DNA of 64,000 bases. It comes from Ooceraea biroi. Lineage: Eukaryota; Arthropoda; Insecta; Hymenoptera; Formicidae. The notes under the pieces were generated by a model. It was not told the origin of the DNA. It saw nothing but the letters and a program-made list of their open reading frames with translations, and made no database searches. Positions 26,374 through 37,338 of this stretch are shown here, piece by piece (the stretch's first letter is position 1; every line of letters begins with the position of its first letter). The DNA is taken from NCBI RefSeq assembly GCF_003672135.1, contig NC_039506.1:6014001-6078000 (forward strand). The letters are read 5' to 3'. Made by a program: the position numbers and the translations under genes.

Positions 26374-26389
26374 CGCGCGCGCGCGCGCG
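26374..26389. repeat. (CG)8 run
   Basis: A perfect alternating CG tract of 16 bases in AT-rich surroundings, prone to Z-DNA. No gene is associated. Confidence 0.8.
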
Positions 26390-29300
26390 TACGTTTACAC
26401 ACGCAATTTCTCGTAAACACGTGAACACGCTAGCCTTTTATATATCACGTGGGCTATTTATACGTTCGCGCACTCTTGTATTGGATTATCGATTCACTTC
26501 CGCCCATCGGCATACCGAAGGATCGCGCGTAACGTACTTCACATTGTAGGATTTCAACGTGCGCACGCTGCGCACGATCCTACGTCGAGTACTAAATTTG
26601 GCCATACGTCTGGGCTTTGATAACGTGAACATGATCTTTATATTAGTCACGAGACAGAGCCGAGATCACGCTTAGCACTATAATTCGCGCGGATGCGCGA
26701 AGAAAGGAGAATCTGCCTTATTTAATTCTGCGATTTTTCTTCGCGACATGCACGAGTGACCACGAAAACCGACGCAGGCGCGAAAAATAAACGATAACTC
26801 GCCGGTTTTTCGCGCCCGAGATCCTGATCATAATTCTAATAATTCTGGCCATCACGTGGCTCTATCATGTGACCCAAAGCAGTAATGAATCCATTAATCA
26901 ATATCAACCGAAATAGCAAATAGCTTGTTTCACCTCGCATCATGGAAAAGGAGGAAACAAGCGCGGTAGAAAAAAAAAGGAAAAACAAATCAGTGATACG
27001 TCGTAGCACCTTCGATTAATGTTTTTCTTAGTTTGCAAATCGATGAGAGTGAGTAGACGCGCATCTACGCCGCTCGCGTTATCGTTGAATTATTAATCAT
27101 TAAATCACCGTCCCACACACAAAACGCAAAAAGACTCGGGAAAGGGGGAGGGAAGGACGAAGAGAAGAGTCGCAGCACGGAGAAGTAAGATTCACTTATA
27201 CGCGAAGATAAAGTAAATTTATTTTTTTGTCCTTTTTCTCTCGTGTGTGTGTGTGTGTATGCATGTATATATAATGCGTATATTTGTCTTTCTCTCGAAT
27301 TCTATTGGATACAATAACTGATCGATCGATCTTGCGTCAAGATTACAACTGCAAGGTAAGTATCTTCATCGTAACTACGACCACGCACGATCCCGGAGCA
27401 AGCGCGTTCGCAATCGAAGAATCCATCTCGAAGTACACTTCAACGGAGAACGTACTCGCGCGCGTAACATCACTTATAATTAGCGCTAATATCCGTCGAA
27501 TTTCTACGTATTGCCTGTATACCGTGTTTCCAAAACTTAAACGAACGCGCGAAAGAGAAACGTCTCTTACGAACAAAAAATGATACAAAGACAGCAGTAT
27601 TAAATTTTCTCTTAATAATAATTTATTAATAATTAATAATAAATTACTACATTCGAGAGACATCGAAGACTTTAAACTGATTCCTGAATCGTTTTCTGAA
27701 AAGTATCGAGGTTTCGTAGAATAATTTCGTTTCATTGATACTCTGCGCGTGTCTTTTTCCTCGCCGATGTAAGCTGGGATCAGATGTAATCCAAACTTCG
27801 TTTATATAACGAGAAGCAGATTTTACTAACGTCGGTTAGCGTTAAGTCCATTAATTAAATCTCCCATCTTTATCTCTGCGCTTATTATAGGCGAAGAATT
27901 TTAATCTAAAAAAAGAACAACGCGAATCTCTCTCGCTAAACCCAGTGTTGTGTAATTAACAGATTGTCGTCATAACTTAACAAAAGGAAGCCGAAGTTTG
28001 TCACGTCACGGTGCGACGAGAAAAATTCTCGTTTCAGCAAAGATTCCAATCGATCGTGAACTTCGAGGAAAGCAGGTCTAGCGTCGCAGATTCTTTTCAT
28101 CTCTTATTAACGTTACGATAAGTTCCCTTCTGAACATTTATTCGTCTCTTTTTTTGAGCACAAAGTTTTATTACTTTTATTACTTCGTCACAAATCAAAG
28201 AAAGAAATGATCCTCCTTATGTTCGCACGAAATAGACGCAAACATTACGCTCTTAATGTTACATTACGTTGATCTGCTTTTCTTTCTTGTTGCCTACGCT
28301 TTTCTCAAAAGAAGTATGCGTACGATATGCTTATATTACGTCGTACAAGAAAATCCTCACACAGAGACATAAAATATACACATCAATACATAATGACACG
28401 CGAAGAAATGCGTTTTAATCAGAGCGCGGTTTTACAAAACAATAAATTACAGTGAACGTAAAATTTTCAAAGTGGAGGAAGACGAGTAACATAAAGATTT
28501 GAACGGAAGAAAATTTGGCCGCACAATGATCTGTCTGGCAATATCAACGAAATACAGCAAAAATCAGAACAAGTATAAGTTATCGAGTTATCAGGCTGAA
28601 CACAATTCGAGCTTCTTGATCAATATCGATCAAAGATTTGAACGGAAGATCTATGCCTCTTATCAATCTAAGATCGATGCAAAATTCTTAACGGAAGACG
28701 AGAATCGTACGCTTTCTTCTTGTGCTTTTCTCCTCCTTCTCCTCCTTTGAAATTTTCGTAGATCATTATCGTTATCATCATGGGTTGTCATAGTTCACTG
28801 CCTTGTTTTCGTTTATGTGGAAAAGCGTTATCAACGTTGCGCAAGCCTTGCTGTAATTTACAACGCGCTCGCGATGTACAATTTCAGTCCTTCGCTTCGT
28901 TTATTGTGTCCGCATTTCTCATATTTAACCGCATTCTCCGGTCATCCTCGCCACGAGCTTCCTTCTTTCTTTCTTTCTTTATTTCGTTCTATCGCACTCG
29001 CAGTTAATTTTTCTCATACTTTCGACGGGCTTTGAAGTCCGGCACTTGTCGACAATCGCACGAGTCGTCGCGTTGCATTGTAAAATACGCATAAATAAAT
29101 AAATAACAAAATGCGGGGTGTCATGGAATAAAAGGGGGGGAGGAGGGCAAATGTCACACACTCGAATTGCAATTCGATTTTGGGAGGTTCGTCCTTAGGC
29201 CTCGCATACTTCTTGTGCGCAAGAAGGAAGGTGCACGAATAACTCTTGCGAAAGAAAATTTCCAACAGAGATAACGATTAAATGCAAAGCGATTGTGTAA

Positions 29301-29466
29301 ATTTCGATACCACCACGTTTTGATAATAATAGGAAATAATACATTTAACGAGCAACCATAATTGGTATTATATATATTTTATGTTACATACATGTATCTT
29401 TTATTCTCCTTTTTTTCTCTGTAATATTAAATATTATTGATAATACATACATGATATATTTAGAAA

Positions 29467-29487
29467 ATATATATATATATATATATT
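29467..29487. repeat. (AT)n microsatellite
   Basis: A short perfect AT dinucleotide run in non-coding sequence. Confidence 0.85.
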
Positions 29488-31721
29488 TACAACATGTGAT
29501 ATTTTTCAAAGTATTTTCTTTGTACAACAAAAGAATTGTACTTCGATGTATGAAATGTATTCATGGCAACCTATTGAAAGCCGCTTTAAAGTATTATCAT
29601 ATCGTTAGCATGAGATACTGATATGTTACTTCATAAAAAGCTACTTTCTAATTTTTAGTTATATGTCACCACATCCTTAATTATTTAATTAAATACAATT
29701 TCGATAATAGAACTATACGCCGAACAATAAAGAGCGTTCGTTGTGGTGATGCACTTTCCTTCCGCGCATGTATACCATTCGTAACGCACGTTATGTGAAA
29801 CACATTTAATTGTGATGAAGATTTAAAGTGACACACGGCATTATACAATTCTTCCACGCTAATAACAAGTCCCATTGTATCGCGGATTAATTTGTAGTGA
29901 TATTCCTGCATAATCTCCTGCATCACAATTGCCTCGGAAAGTTGCACATCGCGTAGGAGACGCATGCATATTTTTGAAGTGTTATCTAACACCAATTAAA
30001 CGTAAATCGATACATTATGAAAGCCCGTGCGCGCAATGTCAAGATCGCTTCTCTCTTTCCCCTTGTATCGTTGTCGCATTCGAATAATTAACTGTGAAAC
30101 TTAAATTTACACGCGAGATACACGAGTTAGTTACAAAGTTAGACAAGCGAAATCTACGGTAAAAGTCTCGTAAAAGAACTTTTCGAAGCGGATATGATTA
30201 AGCGCCTTGTTGTTAAATTTTTAATACACGTATCCTATTAACGCTTGTTACCAGCAACAATTACTATCTATCTTAGGCCACAATATCATTTTCTCACCGA
30301 TGCTCGGAAATATTTTACAGAAGAGAACGTCGATCGAAAACTAGTCGTACTAGCATTTTCAGATCAACTATACTCTGCTTGACGTTAGATATGTACTATC
30401 AACACATTTAATCTCTTTACACATTTAATCTTACAAAACGAAAGAACAAGTGGGTCCAAAATTGCTCGAAAATTTTTTCTCCCATTCATGGTTCCTTCCA
30501 GTTTGAAACTTACGACATTTTATTAAATAACAGAAATACTTAATACATCGCTTCTTTCCTGTTCTCGCACTTCAGCTTCTCGATTTGTCGAACGTATCTT
30601 GTTAAATTTGATCTTTGAGAAAATAAATATCACATAACTGAATTACGAAGCAAACAAGCTTACATGTCTCTTTGAGCATATACAAGAAAACTCTTTTCAG
30701 AGCGCGTGTTTATTTCAGAACAATGTGTGGATTATACACACGCCACACATGAAATCGTTATCCATTATATATGCACATTTCTAATTATATTACTTAAAAC
30801 ACTTAATCGTAGCGAATGAATAATTATGAGTATCCTCAGAAACGATTCGTCAAATAAGATAAGCATTTTACAGCGTGTCGAAGAATTTCTTTCCATTTTA
30901 ATCAATATCACTAATTCAGCAGGCTTATTCAAAGTCATTTTGAAAGTTCATTAATGAGTACATGCGTGTATGTTACTTTATAAATGTAATGCTTTCTTAA
31001 ATAGAAATCTATTACGTTATTACAACATATCTTTCTGCGACGCGGCCTCTCACATCGTTCTGATTTACCGTAACAAAGCAAACCTGCACCAATAATGGCA
31101 TGTGTATAATGACTGTAAGGGTGACTATGAGAAGAGAATTTTTAATTGCGTGAGCATACTCGAGACAAAATGAGGAAAGTAAATTGCAAAAGTTACTTCG
31201 GCCTTTGGAAAAATATGTCACAGACAAGCGACGGCCCGCACGACTTAAATGCCGTTTCACTCTTACGACTTAATCTAGTTTTATATCCTTCATAAGGATT
31301 CCGCGAAATTAACAGACCGCTACATTGACGTGTATGCACGTATGCACGTATATATGTACACTTGTGCGTATATGTATATGAGAGTATGTATAATACATGG
31401 ATGATCGTACCTAATAAAACGAAAGTTTATCATTGTAAACGGTAAATATCTAAAGATGAAAGCTACACATGCTTTCTCCCAGCTTTTCTTCTCTCGGATA
31501 ACTGATTTTTGTCCTCTCTTTCTTCCACGACTTATATATTGTATATCAAAGAATGTTATCACATTCTACATCGAGCAAACATTTGCAATACGATCAAAGT
31601 GTAGTGGGAAAGAATTATGCAGACTTGTCCATACAGCTAAGCTTATTGTTACGTTCAATATCTTAAATACTTCCTTTATGCAAAGTGCACCCGACTCGTA
31701 ATGTATCAGCCATTCGTACAT

Positions 31722-34121
31722 TCATATGTTTCCACCGGAAGGATAAAAGGGAAATGCTCCAAACTGAAAGTTCACCGGGGTCTTTGGTGAAGCACAGGTG
31801 TACAAAAAATCATCGGACTGCAGCTGCGTTCTATTCAGATTTGGTTCGGAAGCCGATCTCGTTATCTTCGGTAAACCACGCAGGAGGCTCTCGAGACTGG
31901 CCAAATTCTGGCGAAATATCGGTCGGTCATCCCGTGAAAACTTGATGCAGTCCTCGGTGAGTCTTTTCAGCGCTTTCGGTGTGTCGGAACGTAATTTGTT
32001 CAAATCAGGACGCAGATGGCCACGTCCTACCATAAATAATATCTGATCTTTGTTGTTTATGTGCGAATACGGCAGCTGACCAGCCAGTAGCTCGAACAAC
32101 ACTATACCAAACGCATAGACATCGGATTGAAAACTGTACGGATTTTCCTCTTGCATCCTGATAACCTCCGGTGCCATCCACAAAATAGAACCGGTCGGCT
32201 GATGAAATTGTTGAGAGCCGGACCATCGCGTTTTCGCCGTTGCCAGACCGAAATCACCAATCTTCACGGTGAGATCGTCGTGCAGAAATATATTGTTGCT
32301 CTTGAGGTCTCGGTGAATAATGTTCTTCGCGTGCAAGTAGTCCATGCCTTGTGCCGTTTGCCTGCCAATCTCTATCAGGGTTAGTAATTCAAATTTCGAT
32401 TCAAACACGTGCAGGTGTTTGTACAAGGACGAACCCTCGCACCATTGCGTAACGATCGCGAGCTGCGGCTTACTGACACAGCCCATAAACAACAAGATAT
32501 TCACATGCCGAGTCTTACGTAAGACAGCTACCTCGTTCTTAAATGCTTGTAACTGCGCGGCCGTGGGGATCTTGACGTTGAGCGTCTTCACCGCGACTGG
32601 TCCGTGCCAATGCGCCTTGTACACGGTTCCGAATGATCCCGATCCGATACGCGGTCCTACGAGGATCTCATCCGCCGGGATCTCCCAATCCTCGATCGAT
32701 TCTCTCGGCGCTAAGAGATTCTTCGAAGATTCGTCGGCAGACCTCGCTCTTGGTCGCTTGGGCCTTAAGGTACTGGTGGGACTAGCCTGCGTGGAGTGAC
32801 TGTGCTTCGTTGGACTGCTGCCAGGTGAGACAGGACTCTGAACAATGCCGGCAGGTCTACCTAAACTCTGAGATCTATTGTAATCGTCTAGATTGACAGG
32901 TTCACCGCCAGGTTTCACCATGTTGAAGCAGACGTTGGGCGCCGAACTCGAGCGATCTTGCTGACCCAGGGAACGCGGATGCCTCTGATTTCTCGACGGT
33001 GCCAGAGAAGGGGACATGCTTCTGCTCAAGCCATAGCCAGACGGTAGCTGCAGAATCCCGGCGGTGGTTTCTGGATTGTGCGCGAGTAACGCCTGATAAT
33101 AAGCATCTTGCATGCGTACTTGATGGCACAGGGCAGGAACACCGCCCGCGCATCTCTGATGAAATCTGTAATTACACGTTCTGCAATAAAAGCCCTGGAA
33201 CAGAAGCTTCCTGCAGCATTCGCAGAAGGCTAGCGAGAAGAACGTTTTACGCACAAAGTTGTGCGAGATGGAGGTGGTTATGGGAAACTTATCCAATATT
33301 TCCACCGATATCTCGTCGCACTCCAGCAACGAGATGTCCGCATCCCAGGATATCAAGTACTTGGAGTTGTCCATACCCAGAATGTACACTGCGCACATCT
33401 CGGTGGTGAGATTTCGGAGTTTCATCGCTTTGGCTAGTGCATCCCTCAGGGAAAGCCCTTCCCGCACCTGCACGCTGGTACGTTGCTGATTAGGCAGGTA
33501 CGCTCTCAACGTGTTGAAGGATTTCACCGATGTTCTCAGGCCCTTGGTGATACTGTTGTCACTCTCCGACATGGACACACTACTGGAGATTCTCGCAGCG
33601 TTCAGCAGCTCGTTCAGCTTCTGCTCCTTGCACTCGAAATCGTGCAATTTCGTCGTCAGCTCCTCATACTCGTTCAGGTAGATGAGAGGCGGATGTTGGA
33701 AGCCGGCGAAGCGCCTGTTCAGCGCGTCGATGTTCTGTCGCGTGACGTGTATGACGCTTTGTATGTTGCGCAGCTCCGACCTGATCGGGTCCGTCTCCAG
33801 GTAGCCGTCGTCGGGATCGCTGAGCTCGCCGGGCTCCAGGCAGCTTCCGCGCCTGGACGACATCGCGAGCTGCGACGGCGGCGAGTAGCACGCCGCGCCT
33901 TTCTTTCCGTGTCGACGGCGGCGCGTCAACGCCGTCAATGCAGTGGACGACGACGATGACGACGACGACAACGAGGAGGAGGTCGACGAGGACGACGGTG
34001 ACGGTAACGCGCCCAATGCTGCCTCGGCTTGGCCGTCGATTCCACGGGGGTACGAGGACAATTCCGCGTACGCGCTCGCACGGATCGCCGCGTGATACCT
34101 GCGTTCGCCGATCACGGCCAT
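31722..34121 (-). CDS. Raf: Raf serine/threonine protein kinase, BRAF type
   Basis: This kinase links Ras-GTP to MEK in the MAPK cascade and is recruited from cytosol to plasma membrane. The frame encodes 799 residues from the ATG at 34121, chosen because the context AAGATGG is a strong start; the frame is open further upstream, but only from a GTG. In order: Ser-rich and basic N-terminus, BRAF-specific helical region (~114-172), Ras-binding domain (~214-276), atypical C1 zinc domain (His287, Cys300, 303, 313, 316, His321, Cys324, 332), 14-3-3 site RSSSAP (Ser393), acidic pre-kinase motif SIEDWEIP, and kinase domain (~485-748). The kinase has a GSGSFG loop, Lys512, HRD Asp605, DFG Asp623, activation-loop Thr628 and Thr631, and APE. 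A C-terminal 14-3-3 site RSASEP (Ser758) follows. All key residues are present. The whole CDS is one exon, which is unusual for Raf. It diverges from HSD17B8 across a CpG-rich promoter. Confidence 0.96.
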   Translation of the reverse strand: MAVIGERRYHAAIRASAYAELSSYPRGIDGQAEAALGALPSPSSSSTSSSLSSSSSSSSTALTALTRRRRHGKKGAACYSPPSQLAMSSRRGSCLEPGELSDPDDGYLETDPIRSELRNIQSVIHVTRQNIDALNRRFAGFQHPPLIYLNEYEELTTKLHDFECKEQKLNELLNAARISSSVSMSESDNSITKGLRTSVKSFNTLRAYLPNQQRTSVQVREGLSLRDALAKAMKLRNLTTEMCAVYILGMDNSKYLISWDADISLLECDEISVEILDKFPITTSISHNFVRKTFFSLAFCECCRKLLFQGFYCRTCNYRFHQRCAGGVPALCHQVRMQDAYYQALLAHNPETTAGILQLPSGYGLSRSMSPSLAPSRNQRHPRSLGQQDRSSSAPNVCFNMVKPGGEPVNLDDYNRSQSLGRPAGIVQSPVSPGSSPTKHSHSTQASPTSTLRPKRPRARSADESSKNLLAPRESIEDWEIPADEILVGPRIGSGSFGTVYKAHWHGPVAVKTLNVKIPTAAQLQAFKNEVAVLRKTRHVNILLFMGCVSKPQLAIVTQWCEGSSLYKHLHVFESKFELLTLIEIGRQTAQGMDYLHAKNIIHRDLKSNNIFLHDDLTVKIGDFGLATAKTRWSGSQQFHQPTGSILWMAPEVIRMQEENPYSFQSDVYAFGIVLFELLAGQLPYSHINNKDQILFMVGRGHLRPDLNKLRSDTPKALKRLTEDCIKFSRDDRPIFRQNLASLESLLRGLPKITRSASEPNLNRTQLQSDDFLYTCASPKTPVNFQFGAFPFYPSGGNI

Positions 34122-34313
34122 CTTCCCGCTACGTCGGCCAGCATCCTGGGCCGCCGCTACCGCGTTTCGAAACACCCTCTGGTAGCCCGTGCCGCGCTAC
34201 CGTGTCGCCACAAAATCGCGAGCGACACGAGAGAGCGCGCTACCTCAGTCTAGCACTCTGTCCCTTCTCGCACTTCTCGTTCCTGCTTCATTCGCACGCA
34301 CGCACACACATGT

Positions 34314-34323
<10 letters not shown>

Positions 34324-34350
<27 letters not shown>

Positions 34351-34358
34351 CGCGCGCG
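34324..34358. repeat. (AT)n-(CG)4 microsatellite in Raf 5' region
   Basis: A CA-rich stretch leads into about 27 bases of alternating AT, followed directly by (CG)4. Confidence 0.9.
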
Positions 34359-35320
34359 CTCTCTTTCCCTCGATCGTTCCTTCTCCTTCTCACCACGCCG
34401 CCGTTGTTTCGCCGCGCGACCGAGCACGCAGCGTCCTCCTCTTCGTCCCCGTCGCTGTACGTCGCCACCCTCTTCTGTCACGTCTCTTGCTGCTGCGAGC
34501 GCGTGCCATCGACTCGAGACGCCGTGATGACGCGCGGATACGAGGCATACCCCGATATCCCTGGCTGCTCGCGCACTTGTCACCAGGTTCAACCTCGACC
34601 TTCCTTAGCGATCGCCATCCGCGCCGCTCCTCTCTTTCTGGCCCGTCTCGGCTCGCTCGACCGCTCCCGACGTTGTACACCTGATGTCTCCGGCTTTACG
34701 TACGACACAACGACAAGCCGTCCGACGCAAAACTGGTACGAGCGAGGAGTCGCGGCGCGCCGGTGCTGCCAGCGTCGTCCACGTTATGACGTCTCCTCCC
34801 CTTCCGTCAGCCCTCCCCACCGTCCGATCTCCTCGCCGATGCCGCCCGCCCTCTCTCTCTCTCGTCGTTGCTCGAAATCATTTGAATCGACGAGCGCGAG
34901 ACGCGACGCGGACGATCCGTCGGAAGCTCGACGCTCGAGATTCAACGCGTACGATTTACGCGTCCGCGAGCGATGGATCGTCGCGAGCGAGGGTATCAAG
35001 CTACGCTCGCACGGCTCCCGCGAGAACGAAAACGCTCGCGCGGCGGACGGTGTTTTAAAAATGCATGCCCCTGCAACCCGTAATCAATTCCCAGCGCTCG
35101 ACGGCGCGACTTCGGCCGCTCGTGTCGGAGCACGCAACCGCGAGGCGAAGCGGCGAAGATCGCGCCACCGTGCGAATCGACTCGACGGCGCGGTTTAAAT
35201 TTAGGTCCCGTTAGATCGCCACGTTTTGACGTCGCGGGCACGCCGGCAGCGCACAAGCGACGGACGGGCGCAGCGTCGCCGTCACTGCCGGCTGCGCGAT
35301 CCCGTAACGACGCGTGCAGC

Positions 35321-35410
35321 ACCGCACCGCACCGCATCGCATCATATTGTATCGTGTCACATTGCATCGCATCGCGTCGCGTTGCATTGCATCGCGACGC
35401 AACGCGACGC
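35321..35410. repeat. degenerate pentanucleotide array, 18 units
   Basis: Ninety bases can be read as 18 successive five-base units of the form ACCGC, ATCGC, ATTGC, GTCGC or GACGC. Most variation is in the first three bases, and GC at the end of the unit is largely kept. It lies upstream of Raf in the shared promoter region. Confidence 0.8.
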
Positions 35411-35473
35411 CGATAATTCAAGTTCAATTTTTCCGTAAACACACAGCCACTTACGAGCGAGTTGCGTGTACGC

Positions 35474-35503
35474 TGACGTCACTGCGGACACGCTTTGACG
35501 TCA
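35474..35503. promoter_or_regulatory. paired CRE palindromes (TGACGTCA)
   Basis: Two perfect TGACGTCA cores lie at 35474-35481 and 35496-35503, 22 bp apart start to start (about two helical turns). The second sits in the longer palindrome TTGACGTCAA. This is the full consensus site for CREB/ATF bZIP factors. The pair lies about 330-360 bp upstream of the HSD17B8 start codon and 1.35 kb upstream of the Raf start. Binding is inferred. Confidence 0.6.
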
Positions 35504-35618
35504 ACGGCATATGATATTGTCGTCAGGGCAACGTAAAGTCGATCCCCATTGGCTAGACGCGCTTACGTACGTCCGAAATCGCCGCGGGTCTGGCGGCTGA
35601 AAGATGCTCGAGAATCCG

Positions 35619-35637
35619 AGAGAGAGAGAGAGAGAGA
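35619..35637. repeat. (GA)n microsatellite
   Basis: A short perfect GA run about 200 bp upstream of the HSD17B8 start codon. GA runs can bind GAGA-type factors in insects; whether this one does is unknown. Confidence 0.8.
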
Positions 35638-35829
35638 AGGAAAGAGATGCGCATTTCCGAACTATCGGAATTTCTTTTGACACGTTCGCTCGATAATAAG
35701 AACGCGTAATCGTCTTCTTCTGTTTCCCCGCTACACGACGCCACAGTCGAGAGCTATCGCATCGCACTGAACAACGCATAATACAGTACATTAATATTCT
35801 TAGTATGTCATATACGCGGATGTAACAAG

Positions 35830-37149
35830 ATGTCAAAGCTCGTAATTGGGAAACTAGCATTTGTTACCGGTTTGTAAAAAAGCTTTTGTTATCTAAAACA
35901 CAATCGGTCAACTCTGAACTAACGACGATGCTCTGTTTGCTACTCTTATTCATTGCTCTCTCTCTCTCTCTCTCTCTGCTTATACCAAATGTGTAGATTA
36001 AATTTGATCGATCAACGTGGAGCGATCACGTTACGTTACTCAGCAGAACGCGTTAAACACAACACGTTTGTGAATATATTGCTCTCTCGATTACATTGCA
36101 GGTGCTGGAAGCGGCATTGGAAGAGAAGTATGTCGCGTTTTAGCTCGAGAAGGCGCCCAAGTGATCGCGACCGATCAAAATATCAAATCGGCTCAGGAGA
36201 CTGTAGCTACTTTGGAAGGTTGTGTTTCCGCTATCATATGTCGATAAAAGTCAGTCTTATCAGATGAAGACAGACTTGAAACTGCGTACTGTGTCATTTT
36301 TCAAATTTGTTACAAAATGTTTATTTATTATGAACATATTTTTTAAATTTAACTTAAAGATTGTTGTATTAATCTCATTATTATTGCATCCATTCTTATT
36401 GCTCCTCTAATAGTGCACCTCATTACAGGTAACAGACATGTCGCATTGAAAGTGCAAGTCACCGACCGAGAGAACGTGGAAACAGCGTTCAAAGATGTCA
36501 CGAAACAGTTCTCGAAGCCACCTACAGTCGTTGTTAATGCAGCGGGTATCCTGCGCGATAACTTTTTGGTGAAACTCAGCGACAGCGACTTCGATGATGC
36601 GATCAATGTCAATCTGAAAGGCACTTTTCTTATCATGCAAACTGCTGTCAGGGCGATGATAGAGGCGGACGTGACTAAAAATTCCTCTATCATCAATATA
36701 AGCTCCATTATCGGCAAGCAGGGGAACATTGGACAGGCTAATTACAGCGCGTCGAAGGCTGGAGTGATAGCCATGACAAAGTGCGCTTCTCTGGAGCTTG
36801 GACAGTACGTGTTCTCAATAATTACGTTTTCTCTGATTAAAATGGCATTCCGCTACATATATTTTGACGAATTCACGCAAAACGCTACCTAGTGTGCATG
36901 AATGCAATAAATGATGAATGTACATTTTACAGGTTTGGAATTCGGGTGAATGCAGTGTTGCCTGGCGTTATAGACACTGCTATGACTGCAAATGTACCGG
37001 ATAAAGTCAAGGCAATGTTTAAGAAAAGAGTACCGTTACAGAGAATTGGAAAGCCACAAGAGGTAGCAGAAGTTATTACATTTCTGGCTTCCGACAGGAG
37101 TTCTTATGTGAATGGCACGTCCGTCGAAGTTACTGGAGGATTGCATTAA
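35830..37149 (+). CDS. HSD17B8: short-chain dehydrogenase, HSD17B8 type
   Basis: Four exons: 35830-35869, 36102-36218, 36429-36804 and 36933-37149. All introns are GT-AG and the joined CDS is 750 nt (249 residues). It is a classical SDR. The cofactor motif TGAGSGIG spans residues 13-20, with Asp38 after the second strand predicting NAD rather than NADP. NAAG is at 89-92 and the catalytic tetrad is Asn114, Ser145, Tyr158 and Lys162. The C-terminus GTSVEVTGGLH closely matches vertebrate HSD17B8, the NAD-dependent 3-hydroxyacyl subunit that pairs with CBR4 in the mitochondrial ketoacyl-ACP reductase. No N-terminal targeting peptide is obvious, as in the family. A FabG-like paralog is the main alternative. 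Its 3' end converges on the Fcf2 gene 190 bp away. Confidence 0.93.
35956..35978. repeat. (CT)n run in HSD17B8 intron 1
   Basis: A perfect CT tract inside the first intron (35870-36101). It lies about 120 bp from the acceptor, too far to be the main polypyrimidine tract. Confidence 0.8.
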
Positions 37150-37248
37150 TTCTTGTTATTTTTTGTTTTATATATATATGTGCCAAATGGTGATATTCTT
37201 TTAACCATATATTTTTGAGAAACTGTACAAACGAGTGAATCGACATTT

Positions 37249-37271
37249 TTTATTATAGATCGAAAATTAAA
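37249..37271. terminator. overlapping poly(A) signals of convergent genes
   Basis: For HSD17B8 (plus) the signal ATTAAA lies at 37266-37271, 117 bp past the stop. For the Fcf2 gene (minus) AATAAA lies at 37249-37254, about 85 bp past its stop. With usual cleavage 10-30 bases downstream, each transcript would extend past the other's end, giving a short sense-antisense overlap of some 50-70 bases. Confidence 0.55.
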
Positions 37272-37338
37272 TAATGTACTTCTTGCAAGTTTGCTCTTCC
37301 TCAATTGTATAAAACGTATCCTATGTAATCATCATAAT

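Larger units (their letters stand above)
25351..31721. other. non-coding stretch, includes Raf 3' flank
   Basis: AT-rich DNA with small CG, TG and AT runs. Raf ends at 31,722 on the minus strand, so its 3' UTR occupies the right part of this stretch; its end cannot be placed. An 18-bp word is repeated at 28,493-28,510 and 28,632-28,649. The minus frame at 29,681-29,995 (104 codons) has no recognised domain. The foldback element and simple repeats inside are listed separately. Confidence 0.4.
33840..35420. promoter_or_regulatory. CpG-rich divergent promoter region of Raf and HSD17B8
   Basis: The 1.7 kb between the Raf start (34121, minus) and the HSD17B8 start (35830, plus) is mostly CpG-rich, and the CpG richness extends into the Raf N-terminal codons. 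It contains an AT/CG microsatellite (34,324-34,358), a degenerate pentanucleotide array (35,321-35,410) and several TGACGTC words (for example near 34,787 and 35,227). The long open frames here on both strands (for example 34,404-35,198 plus) reflect low stop density and match no family. It probably holds the 5' UTR and promoter of both genes. Confidence 0.55.

Noticed and set aside
29681..29995. 104-codon minus-strand frame left of Raf
   Set aside because: It is separated from the Raf stop by 1.7 kb, with no recognisable domain and no splice context. It is likely chance.
33483..33959. plus-strand frames across the Raf CDS
   Set aside because: These are antisense shadows of Raf, which has unambiguous domain matches on the minus strand.
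34404..35198. 264-codon plus-strand open frame upstream of HSD17B8
   Set aside because: It is in the CpG-rich Raf/HSD17B8 promoter, with overlapping frames on both strands and Arg/Ser-rich low-complexity translation. It matches no family.
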